A stretch of DNA of 64,000 nt from positions 1,798,001 to 1,862,000 of the forward strand of contig NC_016475.1 of the NCBI RefSeq assembly GCF_000226095.1, read 5' to 3'. Below the pieces are notes generated by a model. It searched no databases, was not told where the DNA came from, and saw only the letters and a list, made by a program, of their open reading frames with translations. Source of the stretch: Thermothelomyces thermophilus ATCC 42464. Lineage: Eukaryota; Ascomycota; Sordariomycetes; Sordariales; Chaetomiaceae. Of this stretch, positions 32,884 to 47,079 are shown in pieces. Both the position numbers and the translations under genes were made by a program. The first letter of the stretch is position 1. Every line of letters begins with the position of its first letter.

Positions 32884-35800
32884 GGTGGTCGGGTACTGCT
32901 CGTGCTGAGCAGATGCTGAGCCAGGTTGAGAGGAAAATGCGATGGTTGTCCTCGATGTTTCGGGAGCCACGGTTACTCGCCGGCTGCTGCTATTCTTGTT
33001 GGCGTGTGTCGCGGTATTGCTGGGGCACAGTTGGCTCGATTCTGTGACCTGCTCGACACCAACAGCACAATCGGTTGAGCTGTCGACTTCACGTATGGGC
33101 GAAAGATGTGACAGTCGTGTTTCGTCTGAGTGCAGATGTTCTTCGGATTTTTCCCGTCGTCCCTTTTTGAGGTAGCCTGAAACTAGTCGTCGTGGCCACG
33201 ATCTCCCAACTCGTCGTTGAGCAGGGTGTATTAGGTGTAATGCCTTGCCGACTTGTCCGTGCTGGACTTCCCGCTTCTCAACTAGGTGAGCGCGTACTGT
33301 GATCGGTCAATTACCGTGTCGAAACCGCGTGGTGTTTTGGTGACTTGACGAGTGGGAAGGAAGGGGAGCATGGTGGGGAGCGGATGCGAAATTCGTGTAT
33401 AAAAGAGAATTGTCGGGGCGCCGAGGAGTGGGCCAAGGCGTGGGATGTGTGGATTCGTTGCGCGGTGAATAAAAGCAATTACCAGTCCAGGGCAGGTACC
33501 CACGACCTCCACCCCCTGGTCGGTCTCAGTTCCCGGTACCGGTACAATCCTTCACAAGTCCCCGGCGTACCCAGCCAGGGGCGCCGAGAGGAGGGATTGG
33601 TGGCAAAGGTGGGGTGGGATGGGAGCAGGGGCACAGAAGCCAAAGGAACGTACCTGACGCGGTACCACTCAAGGTCATGGCAGGGCACTGCGAGCCCTCG
33701 CGGGACTGAAAAAAAGAGACTATTGCCGACTTAGTTTTTTTTGCTGATTGCAATGCAAATCACAAACTCGATCCAATGTCAATTGCACAAGATGCTGGCT
33801 GGTACGCGTTGTGTTGTTGAGCGAGCAGACAACGGGGTGACATGAAGGAGAGCCAGATTGAGGGACGAAGAGGAAGCCATCTCGCACGAACGGACCGAAA
33901 ACCCTGGGGCCAACTCCGCCGTTTGGCTCTTACCTAAGAGGGCAAGCACCCACAAATTGTTACCCGATTGGTTTAGCGCATAAACCGACGCTAAGCCTCT
34001 CAGGGTAGGGGATCGGTTACGCCTCCCCTCGGGTCACGGGGCCGGGTGCAAAGCTGAAAACGGCGTTTCCAGCCCCAAAACGCCCAACAAGCAGCGTCAG
34101 GGTGAACGGAACGGGGGACCACTTTCCCGTCACCATACCCAAAAGCGCACCTTTGATCACCTCGAATTGGCAAGAGCGTGGCGCTTCCACGTGAAAGATC
34201 CGGGAAGCGATTCCGTCGTTACCTGGGGCGCATTTCCTGGGGTCGTGGTTCCCATTTTGTCCGGCCGCGGCAAATCTCTTTCTCTCTCTCAGTCCGCGTG
34301 TCTGCGCATCGGCGTATCTGCGTGCCCAAGTGCCTGCGTACTGAACCCGTCATCGGCTTTTCCTCCTTGCTTTTTGATCCCGTCATCATATGGTTCCCAT
34401 TCCAAGGCTGGGAGCAGAGTCAGCATCGATTGGGTGCTTTTCCTGAAACGGGGCGGCTTCCGAGAAGTCAGGTGCTCAGTTGAAAACCCAAACCCAATCC
34501 ACTTCCCCACAAATTGCCTCCTTCACTCGGCCCGGCCCAGGGCTTGGAGATTGTGTCTCTCGTTGATCAGCCCGTGATCACAAGCGCATTTCCCGCTGCT
34601 TGTTTGCTCTGGCCCACGGTCTGTTTCCGGCTGAGGCGATGCGAGGCAATGACGCGCAGAGGATAGCGACGAGCTGCATCGCTTAGTTACCTTGCACTCC
34701 GCCGCCACCCCCCTTTGTGACCTGGCTTAACGAATCATTCAATTATACTGAGTGCACGAGCTCTCAACTGCCGCCAGTGGGCGTATGAACTCCAGGGAAA
34801 AGTGAGAAGGCTACTTTTGCTGGTCAGCACGACCTCTGGGTCGAATCCACGGTTCGCCTGCTGACACAGCTGGAATGGCCGGCGCCGAGTGGCCGATTGG
34901 AGCCCAGGCCAGCGCGTGTTTGACGAGTGACGATTTTCACCCCCGTTCCCGTCACCTCGCCCCGTGATCATGTTGTGTTGTCACAAGCAGCCGAATTCTG
35001 ATTGCCCACGGCCAACGCCCAACGGCGCCCTGCTGCCGCTAGCCAACGTACACACTCTTCTAAGTGTTGTGTCCTGTGCGCCGATGAGAGCATGCCATGA
35101 TCGCCTCGATCGGCTCGCCCTGGCCGCCGCGCCTTGCTTTCCAACGGGCCTCGCTCAGCCGCTCGGCCATGGTTTTGTCTCGCGAAAGGGGGCCTTCTCA
35201 CATGACACCTTTTTGCTGGCCCCGGCCATCCCACGCTGCGCGTCCGATTACACTAATCACCCCTTGTCAGAAGCCTCGACCTCACCAGGGCGGCGGGAAA
35301 AGCTTCCGGTGTCCCAGAGCCTGATATTACTTAGCCCCTGCTCGCGGAAGTGCCCCCGGGCTAATTGGTGGTGTGATGACCACTGTCTCCTGCCCCTTTT
35401 GGGCCACATCCCCCCTTGTCGCTCACCGCAACAGGGCCCCCGGAAACCCCAGTTTTTCCCATCTGAATGGTTTGACGCGCTGGTTGCGACGCCATGGCTC
35501 TGGGACGGCTCGAAGCTATTTTATCCTCTGGCGAAGGCAAGGGTGGTTCGGGGCGTTTCGCGACGATCGATGAGAGCCACGACGAGAGCTTTTGCGTCAC
35601 CCTGAAATCCGTTGAAGGCGGCCCCGAGTTCATCCTTCATCGTCCCCCAGAGGGCGAGTCTGCAAGACAACAACGCACTGCCGGGTTCATCAAAAAGTGA
35701 CTGCTCCGCAAGATGTGAGTTATCAGATTAACTAGCCAGATTGTTTGCATGAAGTGGCACTAGTTGCTCGCGATGAGAGTTGGGTTTGCTTGCAATTTCC

Positions 35801-36753
35801 AGAGCGCTGGGACACACAGGGGATGAACAGCCTGGCCAGAGCCTCTGCGGATCTCCCAGAGCTCATTTCCCGACCTGACAGCAGGGCGTTTGCGCTCGCG
35901 TTTTGGCGCCTTGCTTGGTTGCGTGGTCTCCCGTCGTCAACGATCACCCGAGACTCCCTCTCATCAGGGCCCAATGCCACTCAGGCCCCCCACGTCAAGC
36001 ACCCCCTGTCGGACCCCGAACCTTTTCAACCACACCCCGTGGACTTCCTCTCGGTCACAGCAATCGGAAGGAGCCCAAAGGCGAGATGATGAATGCCCGT
36101 TCTCTGCACGCAATAGTGTACTTCACTCGTGTAATGTGATATTGGCCCGTACGGCTGCGTCAATCTCGGCACGTGGTTCTACGGAATCGTCCCCTGAATC
36201 TCGCTCCGCCAGGGGCTTCTTCCGAGGATAGTGTACAGTCAAATCTGCAGATACCATGTGGGTAGGACGAAACGTCGAAAGAGGGAATTACACTCCCCGT
36301 CAGCCATCCCACGATATGTCCGCAGTGTGGTCTTAACTCAAACGTAGATTGTCAGTTTTCTAACCCATCTTTCGACGGCGGCCGGCCAAAGTGAAAAAAG
36401 CGACGACGGGGCGAGAGGCCAAGCATCAAGAAAACCCCGCTAGCCAGGGAAGAAACACATCGAGCACGAATGACGCCACAAATGAGTTCTAACCTCTTGG
36501 TCCCGAGACGAGTAATCTCCATCAGACTGGGACCGACCCGACACTGCGGAGCCGGCCCCATGGGGGTTACACGATGCAAGTTGGAGCTGTACGGATTACA
36601 TAGATACCCTTTACACCAGCGTAATGTAGGCCCCTTTTCCACCATGCAGCTGGTTTTCGTGGCCGCATCCTGCATTCTGTCCTTTTCCGTCTCAGAAAGC
36701 TAGCCTACGGGTATTACTTAGCGAGTTTCAGGGCTGGTCGGTCCGGAGCCTAT

Positions 36754-36778
36754 GTATGTATGTACAGTACATACATAC
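36754..36778. repeat. 25-bp interrupted palindrome of the GTATGTACATAC family
   Basis: Left arm GTATGTATGTAC, one central A, then the exact reverse-complement right arm. It is the longest member of the dispersed palindrome family in this window. Confidence 0.9.
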
Positions 36779-36872
36779 GGGGCTGATTCGGTCGCTGTGC
36801 CTCCCTCGAAAATCGCCCGGATTGTGACATGTCCCAGGAAGAGCCAACAAACAATACGAAATACACGATATT

Positions 36873-36884
36873 GTATGTACATAC
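36873..36884. repeat. GTATGTACATAC palindrome
   Basis: Exact 12-bp self-complementary copy in non-coding DNA. Confidence 0.9.
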
Positions 36885-38587
36885 TGTAGTGTATATGCCA
36901 AGTACTCTGCAGACCCAGCGCCTGTGAAACCCCCACAGCCCCCAGAGATGGCCCATCTCCACGAGGGTGTGCCAATGCGGCTATCCTAAGAGCAAGGGTG
37001 CCGGAGGGACGTGCAAGCACCCTCGTTCCTCAGCGTCCGCCACGCTTTTGGGCCACAGGATGCACCGCATCAGCTGCGCTTCTTGCATTTCGTGTCTGTA
37101 CATACGTGTCTACGGAATACACTGCGTGAGGATGTGGTGGGTGAGGCAGGACGCCGTGCGACCTCAAGGAAAGGGGGTGGGTAAAGTAATAATATCAAGG
37201 AAGAGAGAAAGAAAGGGGCCCTCTCCCGGCCGCCGCCGCCGCGACTTTGCGAGCTTGAAGCTGACCGGCCCGCGCTGACCTCTCTGTGCAGGGCTCACGC
37301 GTTGCGTCAAACTGGCGCCTGCTTCGCTGGCCGTCCGTCTTGCGGGTGCGGTTCTCTCACCAACATGACCGGCTTGTTTCGTGCAACATGTCGTACTCTG
37401 TATCTTATCCTCTTCGAATCGGACGGTAGGCTGCAAGCTTGCGTCGGACAATGGTGTCGGGGATCTGCGGAAATCTGCTGGCCTTCTGATAAAAAAAAAA
37501 AAACTCGTTTACGGCACAGAGGTTAACACAGAACCAACCGCACACGTTAGCTTGGATGAGACGGCCTTGACTATCGACCTGGCTTGGTCGTTTCTTGTGT
37601 GAGGTCCATGTGATTTCGTCGACTCACTAGTTGTCCGTCAGTCAGTCAAGTCCGCACTCTCTGCACCTCGCCAGCAGCTCAATGCGCATGTTAGCTGATC
37701 CGTGCCTGCGTCTCAAGTCGGAGAGTTTCGGCAATGAAAAAACTGGCTCCACTTCGCTAAAAAAAAAATATAACCGTCGGTAACCGTAACCGTTTTACAG
37801 GCATCCATCAACGAGCTGCTTGCACGGATACTGGGGTCGCGGTTACCTCTCACCGAGAACCTAACGGAGAAACCCCAAGCCGCAAATTACGTTTCGACGC
37901 CTGCAAACGTCCATCACCAAATGAACAGCATTCTTTGTCCCCCAAGGCGAGATCCACGGAGTTTTCGCGTTGAAGAAACCCTTTTGTATAGCTCGATGCC
38001 TTACCGTATTGAAAACGTTCTATTACGCAATAACGCCACTTGTGTGTGAGAGCTCCTAGAGTACTCCATACATCTAGTGTAGGCATCCGCACCAATCATC
38101 ATCGCTCGAAATTGGTGCTGTCATCAGCCTTTGGTTATAGCGTTTATTTTACCTTAATCCTCCGTCTCAGCGTGGGGAACATGCTTGTAAGGCACGGTAG
38201 CGCATTGCATACTACACACGACCTGCGCCCTAACGAAGGAGCGCCGAAACTTCACCGAACGGAGACCCAAATCCCTGAACGTTTGGTTGCATTTTGGGCC
38301 GCGTCTCGAACGCCAAGCTCGACTTCCCACCTCGCTTCGACTTCGGTGTTGACCGAGCGAGCCACTGCCGTGCCCGTGCTGCGTCCTTAATTGTGGAAAA
38401 CTGAGGTGCTCGCCCTCGAACACTCCGCCCATAGCTCCGTCGAGGCCGCCAGCGCCGAAAATTATATCAGACAAGGATGTGTTTGAACAGGTGGTGAGCA
38501 CCGTTCTGATGTTGAATCGACTCAATCCTGAACACAGAACTAGGAGTGTTCCATAGTTATGCCGTACCGACCTTGTTACGTGTGCAT

Positions 38588-38599
38588 GTATGTACATAC
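38588..38599. repeat. GTATGTACATAC palindrome
   Basis: Exact 12-bp copy, followed by GTAC. Confidence 0.9.
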
Positions 38600-39851
38600 G
38601 TACCTAATATACAGAGTTTATTTCTATTGCTACTCCCCGCAATCCCGTCCCGACGGTTATTCGTAGCGAAGTGTAACTCCGCACACAACGTGCCTTCCGT
38701 GATCAAAAGCCCTGCTTTCTTTTTCACTTCACCCCTGTTAGACGGGGGTTCGCTGGGTTTTCCAGAACATTGCGGAGCTGGAGCCCCGTTTTCCCGGCCG
38801 AATTATTTCCCTCGGCCTTTCATCTTCCTTGCTCATACCGGCGACGGCCCGACTCCCTCGTGGAAACGTGTCTCCATCATTGGCGACAGAGTGCGGGCTT
38901 TATTTTTGATTTTGATTTTTTTTTGGTGCCTGAGTACTATGTACTGTGGCAGTATCTTTCTGGCAGGTAAAACATACCGTTCTTGATTGGATGTGGCTCG
39001 TCCAGTGCAGTGATGGTTTGCGACCTGCTTTCCGCTTCTCATGCATACACTACCCGAGGTACACAGTACGGGTACCTTTCACCTCAGTCAAGCATCTCCA
39101 ATCAAGAGACCGTATGCTGCAATGATGCTGCAACAAGGACTGCTGTCAGTCATCCCGGCCCTGCGACTGACCAATGCTTATGTCGATGGTTTTGCCTTTG
39201 CCTTATTGTAATTCTCTGTACTTAGTCTTGTCTCCGCTGAGGACTCCAAGCAGGCCCATTGTTTTCCTCCACTTGATCGAAGTGCCGAGAGGACTCGGCC
39301 TGCCACCTTGCTCCATCATTCTGCCTTGTCATCGCCACTTATTAACTCGTCTAGTATAGCATGTTTGCGGTGCATCTACGCTAACGCTACACTAGGGACC
39401 CCAAAACACAAAGCTTTTCAAATGGTGCCGTCTCCTCCTCCGCGCTCACCGCATGCTCACCGCTTTGCCGACTCCGCTTTTTTCGCGGAGCCGTGTCTCG
39501 GTGACGGGTGACCCTCATCCAACCGGAAAGATAGAACCGGCAAGGACAGAGAGAAGGAAAAAAATAACTCCCGCTGTTTCCTCCTCACCGCAGATTTCGT
39601 TGGAGCAACCGAGACCACAAAAACTTGCGGCATGGTTTTTATTATTACAAGTGTTGCCAAGCACGTAACTACACGTACCAGGGCTCTCTCCACAGACCAA
39701 AGCCGAGGTCACCATGTGCCGGTTTGTTGAGGCGGAATTTTCGGCCAAGTTCGTTTCCTGCATCGCCTCGGTCCCGGGCGATCCCGGCTATCCATAGACG
39801 ACAGGACGGAGGGCGGATCGGCAGCCGAAAATCTGGGGAAAATGAAAGCGA

Positions 39852-39870
39852 GTGTGTGTGTGTGTGTGTG
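39852..39870. repeat. (GT)n microsatellite
   Basis: GT dinucleotide run of 19 nt, continuing imperfectly to about 39877. Confidence 0.85.
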
Positions 39871-40308
39871 CGTGTGGAAGCGACTGAATTCTAATAAAGC
39901 AATGAGGGGGAAGGCTTGTGATCGATCGTTGAGGTCACGATCCAGGATTCCGGCCAGCTGTCGGTCCACTGACCACACCCTCAACTAACGCATTTTTACA
40001 CGCGGCATTCGCTGTAGCGGCCGGTTCAGGGTCCAGTGTCTTAGATGAACACACACCTTTTTTGTTATTTTCCGGAATTTTGACCACTCTGGACCCCGAG
40101 ACGACGGAACGGCTGAGAGTTGCTGTAACCCTCCCTCCTTGCCCACCGAGTAAAGAGAAAATTCACTTGGTCCGTTTCATCCATCAATGTCGAGCACATC
40201 TGTTGGGCGGGTAGGAGGGCACCCGTCCGAATCCGACTTCCCGCGTGTCTCGCGGGCCGAGAGATGATTGGCCGTGGGATCTCCCCCATGAGAGAGAGAG
40301 AGTGAAGT

Positions 40309-40336
40309 ACGTACATACGTAGGGATGTATGTACGT
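40309..40336. repeat. Inverted repeat ACGTACATA / TATGTACGT
   Basis: A 9-bp arm at 40309-40317 and its reverse complement at 40328-40336, with a 10-nt spacer. This is a hairpin form of the same motif family, preceded by a GA run. Confidence 0.8.
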
Positions 40337-43300
40337 CAGGCCATGCAGCTAGTTAGAGTATTTTAAGCATCAACCACACAGGGGACCGCTTCGTCTGTAG
40401 CGGCTAAATGGCCAAGTACCGAAAGGCACCTGCTGGACAGAGAAAAATAGCGGTCGCAACGGCGCCGAATTGCCGGACCGCTTATGCGGGCTGCGCCGGC
40501 GCAGGCGGAAGCGAAGGTTCTTACAGCCGCTGTTCTCTCCATTGTCGAGGGGTGGTACGCAACTCAATTCAAAACGGTCGATCGGCACCGGGGACAAGAG
40601 TTGACGGGATGATTCACGAACACCCGTCAGCGTTCCATTGAGCGGACTGGCGGGCTCGCAAGTGATTCAGGGCAATACTACCCCAGCGCGCTGCGGGCGA
40701 TGCCACGGTTGCCATGACCCCGGATGCCAAGCCTCGAAATTTCTCGTGGGAACGGTAACTCACCACGGACGGAAGGTCATTAGGTATGTACCTCAAGGGA
40801 AGAAGAACATGGGCGACCAGAGACTCTGCAGATGATAAAAGTGTTTTTTTTTTTTGGTTTCCTCTTTTCTTTCTTTCTTTTTTTTATATATTTCATTTAA
40901 TTTGTCGCTCTCTCCGCAGCAGGTCTCGAGTGTGGATTCAGAGTTGTCGTACACGTATCTACATAGTATACCTGTGATCAAAATTACCCCACGCTGTTGA
41001 CACGAATCCGGTCAGCCGACAGGGCAGGCTAGCGCTTCTCTCGCGCGAAGGCGCTGGCTCTGGAGAAGAGGGGACGTGAAACGCGGTATCTCGCCTCGCC
41101 TCATACTCCATCGGGCGGGCGGACGGGGTAAGAGATGAGGAGGGAAGGTATTGTCTGCGAGTCGTTCGGTGTTTGCCGATCCGTTCGTCCTTCGCCACTT
41201 TGCCGCGCCACTTGTTAGGAGACGACGGTCATGTGCGTGCGTACATACCACTTTTTTTTCGCATGGCTTGATTGTTGTATGGATGCCAGCACCAGCAACA
41301 ACATCCCTTTCCGCCGACAGCCCGCCCGAGAAAAACGTCGAGAGCCTTCCACACTACATGTTATCTGCTCGGCCGGTCAGTGCCTGATGAGGAAGCTACG
41401 AAACCTTGGGAGACGGCGAGTCGAATAAGCGAGGTCGCTGCCACCGTGGTGCCACCGAGGCGGGCGCTCAGTCAAGTGACTCTTTGTCCTTGCTTGTTGG
41501 CTCCCTTTGCCAGCCCCGGGCCTTGTGGCACGGTCAGACTCCGCTCGACCGCCCATTGCTGACGATGGCCGAGGACGGAATGCGGCAAATGCGTTATGCT
41601 CGCCCCCATCTAACCATCTTTCCTATTGCGAAGGGGGGTGTTGGATCGCATCGTCTATCCCGGGTGACGTTGGTGGGTCCCCGGGGGCGAAGCTGCGATG
41701 CGCAAATGCGCAAAGTACAGGACCTTTGGTGAGCATGGCTCGAAGTATCGCGGCTCTTGGACGAGGGTTCGCTGCGCCGAACAAAGAAGGATCCTCCGGC
41801 TGATGCCGTTCCTCACCAAACTGGAACCTGGAGAGTCGGGGAGTTACTCGGCAAGCTAGTCAGGAAGGCACCTAACGTCGGCTTCCGGGTTGCCCCTCCT
41901 AAGGGCCCCATGAGGTAGGTGCCTGGCAGTGGCTAATGGTGGGGCTTTGTCCCGCTACGGACAGTAAGTAGCATAGTAAGCCTACGAACCTCTCCGTCAC
42001 TGCCTTAGGTATCCCGCACAGCTATATATCACCAAACAAGTTCGAATCAAGGAACAGAACAACAATATATGCACGACACTTCAGAAGCCAGGGAATTGAC
42101 AGTCAGGGCAGACGTTGTCAATCCCGCGTGTTACGACACGACAGCTTGGATCGGTCAGGACCCGGTTCGGCCGAGGGAAAAGCAAGCAGAGACGACGGCA
42201 AGCCGCATCCGATCGTGGTCCTCCCGTTCAAGATTCCTTGATGAGGCGCGAAGCTGCAGGTGATCTCGTCCTCCCATTTTTTGGTCCTCTACGGAGTATA
42301 CCATGATTGTATCATTTTAGCCGTATTTCTGTTTGTTTCTATTCTAATTTATCTTATGTTATCTCCTTTGTTGCCATGATCTCCGTTTCATTAGGCAGGT
42401 GAAAACGGAGCCTGGTGCAGGGCCGAGAGACCTCGGGATTCATGGAGTCTGGTCCAATGGCTATAGACAGACGGTGTCGCAAAAGGGAATCGTAACACAC
42501 ACAGGACCATGCGTCTATCATCAGCTGTCTAGTTACAGCACATCACGGCGGCGTCCTCTCGCCGTTGCCCGGAGAACAATCATGTCCAGAGGAGTACACC
42601 TGATTTGTTTTCCTATTGCTGATGGTGCTTCTGTGGCCATTGAGGCTGGGCATCGAGGGAGCGATACAAGACAACAAAGCTGCAGTGTCATATCTTCGCC
42701 CGGGACCGTGCATCCTGACGGGGTGGCTGTCGATCTCGCATATCCTGATGACCTTATTCATCTGAGCCTCGGCGAGGGGCGAGGGCGCTGTACAACCTCG
42801 GCGCAGGATTCTGCCAACGCTTTGAGAAGCTCAGCGATGTTCCGAGAACATCCAGCTGGCCAAACACCAACTTTGTCTCTTGGATAACACGGCCAAGTCA
42901 AAAAGCCCGGTACGACTTTCACACTTCGCCGTCACCGGTGGCACGCCTGTCACTCGTCGTCCCCATCCGTCAAAACCACCTCGGGCATGCTCGACTCCTG
43001 CCCCTTCGATGGCGGATGGAGAGTTAATTTGGTCAGCCTGCAACTACCACTCCCTGGATGTTGAGCATAATAGTATCATGGTCATCATTAGCTCCCAGGA
43101 GTCGCATCGTCAGCGCGGAACTTCCATCTGCTTGCCTCCTTGTAATCCGTCTTTCCGATTCCTCCTCGCAAATCCGAGTTGGCGGTCGCCTCCTCTCCCA
43201 CTGCTCGATCTCAAGAGTCTCGTGGATACGAGAAGGGGTTACGGTTCAGAAACTGTTTCCAAGCTCTGCGCTGCACCGCAGCAGAGGTTGCTAACCTACC

Positions 43301-44225
43301 TACCTTGTGAGTTATAATCTTCGGTGTTGTACTTACAGGTATGTACATGCATGGCTCGCATCTGGCCATCTCTGTCTGGGGAAGCGGCCGGCGCGATGAT
43401 GGCGCTGTCGCCTCGGACCGTCCCTTTGTGCCCGCTTATCGACATTCTTATTTTTTTTTTCTTTTTTCTTTTTTAAGTTTGCTCGGTGGTCAGACAAACA
43501 AGCTCAATGGCATCAGAGTAAGCCACAGAGCGGCACGGTACCACGGTTGAACAGGCCAATGGGAAAAGTTCCGGAGGTGCAGATGAGCAGTTCTCGGTGA
43601 GGCTTTGCCGCTGTCTTACTTGCAGAACAGCCAATACTTAATGGTTGGGCCGTTTTTCGCGGGTTCTCTACTCGGCTGATACAGTTGGAACTCAACCTCT
43701 GTCTCTGGGAGCGAGTTTGTCAGGAATGAAGCCTGGTTGGAGGAAACGTCTCGTGTTTCTTTACGCCGGGCGGGATCTGAAGCATCAGACTGTTGACCGC
43801 TTCTTCCTCATCCCGTCTCAACTGGTCTCTGATGTCTCACTTCTTTATGTTTGGTAGGCCATGGTGTTTTCCAAAGGGCACCCGCCCAGGAGCCAAGCAA
43901 CGGCCGCCCGCGCGGGTACTGCAGGCTGACGATGAGGGCCCGTCCGTCGTCCGCGCAGGCTAAATTGTCCGGATAATAAATTAAAGTTCTCTGGGACGGC
44001 AGCCAGTACATCAGGATACCAGCTGACGGGCAGATGGGAGAGAAGCTGCTCTCAGACCAACCAGAAAATCTCGGAATTTAGCCGGATGATCCGCTAAAAA
44101 AACAGAACAGCAGCCTTACCAAGTATGTCCTCCTATACACTACTTACGAAGTCCCCTCTCCTTTACACAGGAGAAACTCCGACATCCAAGTTCTGGCTTT
44201 GCAGTCCGGATACATGCGACGGTAC

Positions 44226-44237
44226 GTATGTACATAC
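44226..44237. repeat. GTATGTACATAC palindrome
   Basis: Exact 12-bp copy, followed by ATACAGTAC. Confidence 0.9.
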
Positions 44238-45058
44238 ATACAGTACATGAATGGCCGGCGCTCGAGCCCTTGCGCCCATGGGACACTTTGGCACGGTCTC
44301 TAGGCCCGTTGAGCAGGACGCGGCAGGGCGCTTTCTCCCGGAGAAGAGCCGTTTTGTGGAGTTGATTTCTCCGTTGCAGGACGGGACGCCGGAGGGGCGA
44401 AGACCCTGCCGACAAGGCGGCCCCCTTTCTCTCGCTTGTCAATCGTGACTGGAACAAAAGTCACGGGCATGCATGCCTTGTTCAAATCTCTTGACCAATG
44501 CTCTCTATCAAGTCACCAGAACAAAGTTTGCCGACCTCACAAAGTCCACGGTCTTTGGCGGCGGCAGTCCCCCGCTGACAGGCTCTAAGCAAGCACCAGC
44601 TGACCGTCCAGCCGCATTGCCCCATCCCTCTCCCCACGCGCTTGGGGGGGAGGGGAGGAGGCGAGGCGGGGAAACACAAGGGTCCTGAAGGGCTGAAGTG
44701 GACAACAGTGGACACCAGCGGACTGGTCGAGCGCACTGAGCGTGTTTCTTTGAATGGGTCGTATTGTACTGTACATAGTATATCCGTCCACTCGAGAGCT
44801 CCAAGTAAATCCAAACCATTCTCGCTTGGCCTGTCAGTCGGTCCCTCTCTGCTCCAACCCGGTCCCCTTTCCCCCCGCGCAAGCGCGCTCTGTCTACCCC
44901 TCGGTTCTCGCGTGTCTTCCTTTGCGCGTTCTGGATGGTGGGGAGGTAATGGTGATGGCGAAGCCAAGCTCCTTATTTCGTGACCGAGAAAGGGGGGAAG
45001 GAGAAGGGGTTGTTTCTCTCCATATCTGTACTGAGTACGTACATACCTACACTAGGCA

Positions 45059-45070
45059 GTATGTACATAC
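45059..45070. repeat. GTATGTACATAC palindrome
   Basis: Exact 12-bp copy; a variant GTACGTACATAC lies about 25 bp to its left. Confidence 0.9.
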
Positions 45071-45089
45071 GAAATACATAACGACACAC

Positions 45090-45131
45090 GACTACTACAA
45101 CAACAACTACTACTAATACTACTACTACTAC
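45090..45131. repeat. TAC/AAC trinucleotide repeat
   Basis: Interrupted array of ACT and ACA triplets next to a GTATGTACATAC copy. Confidence 0.85.
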
Positions 45132-45885
45132 GCTGCTCAGTAATCCGCAGTGTATAATATAATACATACATACGTACTTACTTACACGCAGTCCACTAAT
45201 TAGGGTAGCACAGATTCGGTGGGCAAAGCGAAGTTGCCGGGCCCGGATCTGCACGGAACTTCACCCACGCACCGATAACCATACCCCTCACTTTAACTCA
45301 CTCTCACCTCTGCTATTATTTTCAGTCCCTGTCCCTTTTCTCTGGTGGGCGGGTTGTTACACAATACACTAACCGCCCACGCTCCTGGCTGATGCAACCC
45401 CGCCGGCACCCCGAAATAGCGCCGCGGGCTTGGGTGTGTTTCGGGTGGGTTGTGTTTTGGGGTAGAATTTTGGGGTGGAAGGTTACTATGTATGTCCTTT
45501 GTAGTCGGAGGGTTGAATTTGGATGGGTGTGTGAGTGACGGGAGTGGGTGACAAGGGGGAATGGTGGGGGTGGGGCACCCATCGTTAGTTTATGGGCCGT
45601 GCCGCGTAAGGAGGTTGGAACTACTGCTTGGAGCAGGGCCGTCTTTTGCCAAGTCTCTTCAGGCTCTACTTGGTCGTCGAGCATGGAAAGATTTCTGCCG
45701 GTAGCTAAGAACCTTAAAACAAAACCTGTAGAGGCAGTTTGTTGACACAGGACTACAGAAGAGTTTGGGGAAGCAATGATTAGGATAGCTTCGAAAGAAG
45801 GAGGGGGGGGAGGGGGGAAATGCGGTGGGCGACAACCTTTGCCCTCACTCTCACCTCAACACTCGCACGCCTCACCATCAATCCA

Positions 45886-45887
<2 letters not shown>

Positions 45888-45914
<27 letters not shown>
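45888..45914. repeat. (CA)13 microsatellite
   Basis: CA dinucleotide run of 27 nt in gene-free DNA. Confidence 0.9.
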
Positions 45915-45916
<2 letters not shown>

Positions 45917-46031
45917 CACATTCACCATCTTAACTAAGCACGCAGGCTACAGGTTCGTCTTCTTCGCTAAGTCCGGAATTTCCGACGTCCGCGCCCTGTG
46001 TCGCCTCTCGCTCTCACTCAACCCGGGACCC

Positions 46032-46059
46032 GCTTCCCGCTTCCCGCTTCCCGCTTCCC
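46032..46059. repeat. 7-bp tandem repeat, four units
   Basis: Four perfect copies of GCTTCCC. Confidence 0.9.
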
Positions 46060-46387
46060 CCTTCTCTTACCCCGACCTCCCCGTGGGGGAGATGGCGTAT
46101 GAAGGAAGTTACGTGAAGTATTGCGACCTTGTGTCCTATACGCTCCGAGGAATACGTGGATGACTGGTGTGATGTCCCATACCGTTCTTGCATGCTTTGC
46201 CGTACGTACGCATGAGGTGAGCGGCGAGTTTTTCTTTTTTTTTTCCCCCTTCTGCAGATGCACTCCGGCACTTGAGAGATGGTTACGTTACATTGCTCCT
46301 GTTGGGGAGTTCCCTCGCCATTTTTCGGCTTCACTCGCGGTCCCAAAAGAGAGAGAACGGGATATGAAGTGGGGGGAAGGTGTGAAC

Positions 46388-46409
46388 GAGAGAGAGAGAG
46401 AGAGAGAGA
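46388..46409. repeat. (GA)11 microsatellite
   Basis: GA dinucleotide run of 22 nt in gene-free DNA. Confidence 0.9.
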
Positions 46410-46664
46410 CCTAACGGAAAAACAAATGTTAAGGTTAAATAAAAGAGTGGGTACTTTGTCTAAGTGAGTGAATCTACAGAGTACCTACTACTCCCGAGTA
46501 GTCTGTGCAAGTAATTCTTCAATTTACATGATTCATTTATCCATCTAGCATCATGTTGCGGAGTGTATTGTAGTAGTCTGTTGTCTCCTTAAGGGGACCA
46601 GAGCGCACTACCGAGCAATGCGCAGTAGTGTACGTCCGTATTGTAGGTAGTATTGCTCACATAC

Positions 46665-46722
46665 AAGTACAGTACATACAAGTGTATGTGCTGTATGTAT
46701 GAGCAGTACGTACATACATACA
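46665..46722. repeat. Dense cluster of TACATAC/GTATGTA half-sites
   Basis: Within about 58 bp there are repeated half-sites in both orientations (ACATACAAGTACAGTACATAC, shortened here to its half-site ACATAC; TGTATGTATG; GTACGTACATACATAC). This is the densest patch of the motif family. Confidence 0.8.
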
Positions 46723-47079
46723 GACATCCATGCTCCTTACATCCATCCCCGACCGAACCGGTGAATCGGGCCATTCGGGTCGCCTTGCCGAACCGGCCCA
46801 GAGATGCGGGCGTGTTAATGATCAATTAACTTATTTTCAATGCAACAAAGTCACCGTAGGGCTCTCGAGGGGAGGTCATGAGGGAGAGACATGTGAGGGT
46901 TGCGCTGGCGGCCGGGACGATCATCGGATCCCCCTTGTCTTGATCGGAGCGGGAGGAGGTCTCGCATCTTGAGATGGGACATGGGCCCCTTTCCCAACTC
47001 ATCAATACGCAGTTGGGTATGAAGTACTCTTTGTTCTGTAGCGGTGGACTGCGGGGCCGGCCTGTCCTGCCTATTTTTT

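Noticed and set aside
34830-34860. tRNA-like B-box word (GGGTCGAATCC)
   Set aside because: No matching A box, acceptor stem or terminator lies at the right distance. Similar words at 26033 and 42041 also fail.
34964-35605. Plus-strand open frame of 213 codons in the gene-poor block
   Set aside because: No recognisable domain, signal peptide or repeat, and overlapping frames of similar quality exist on both strands.
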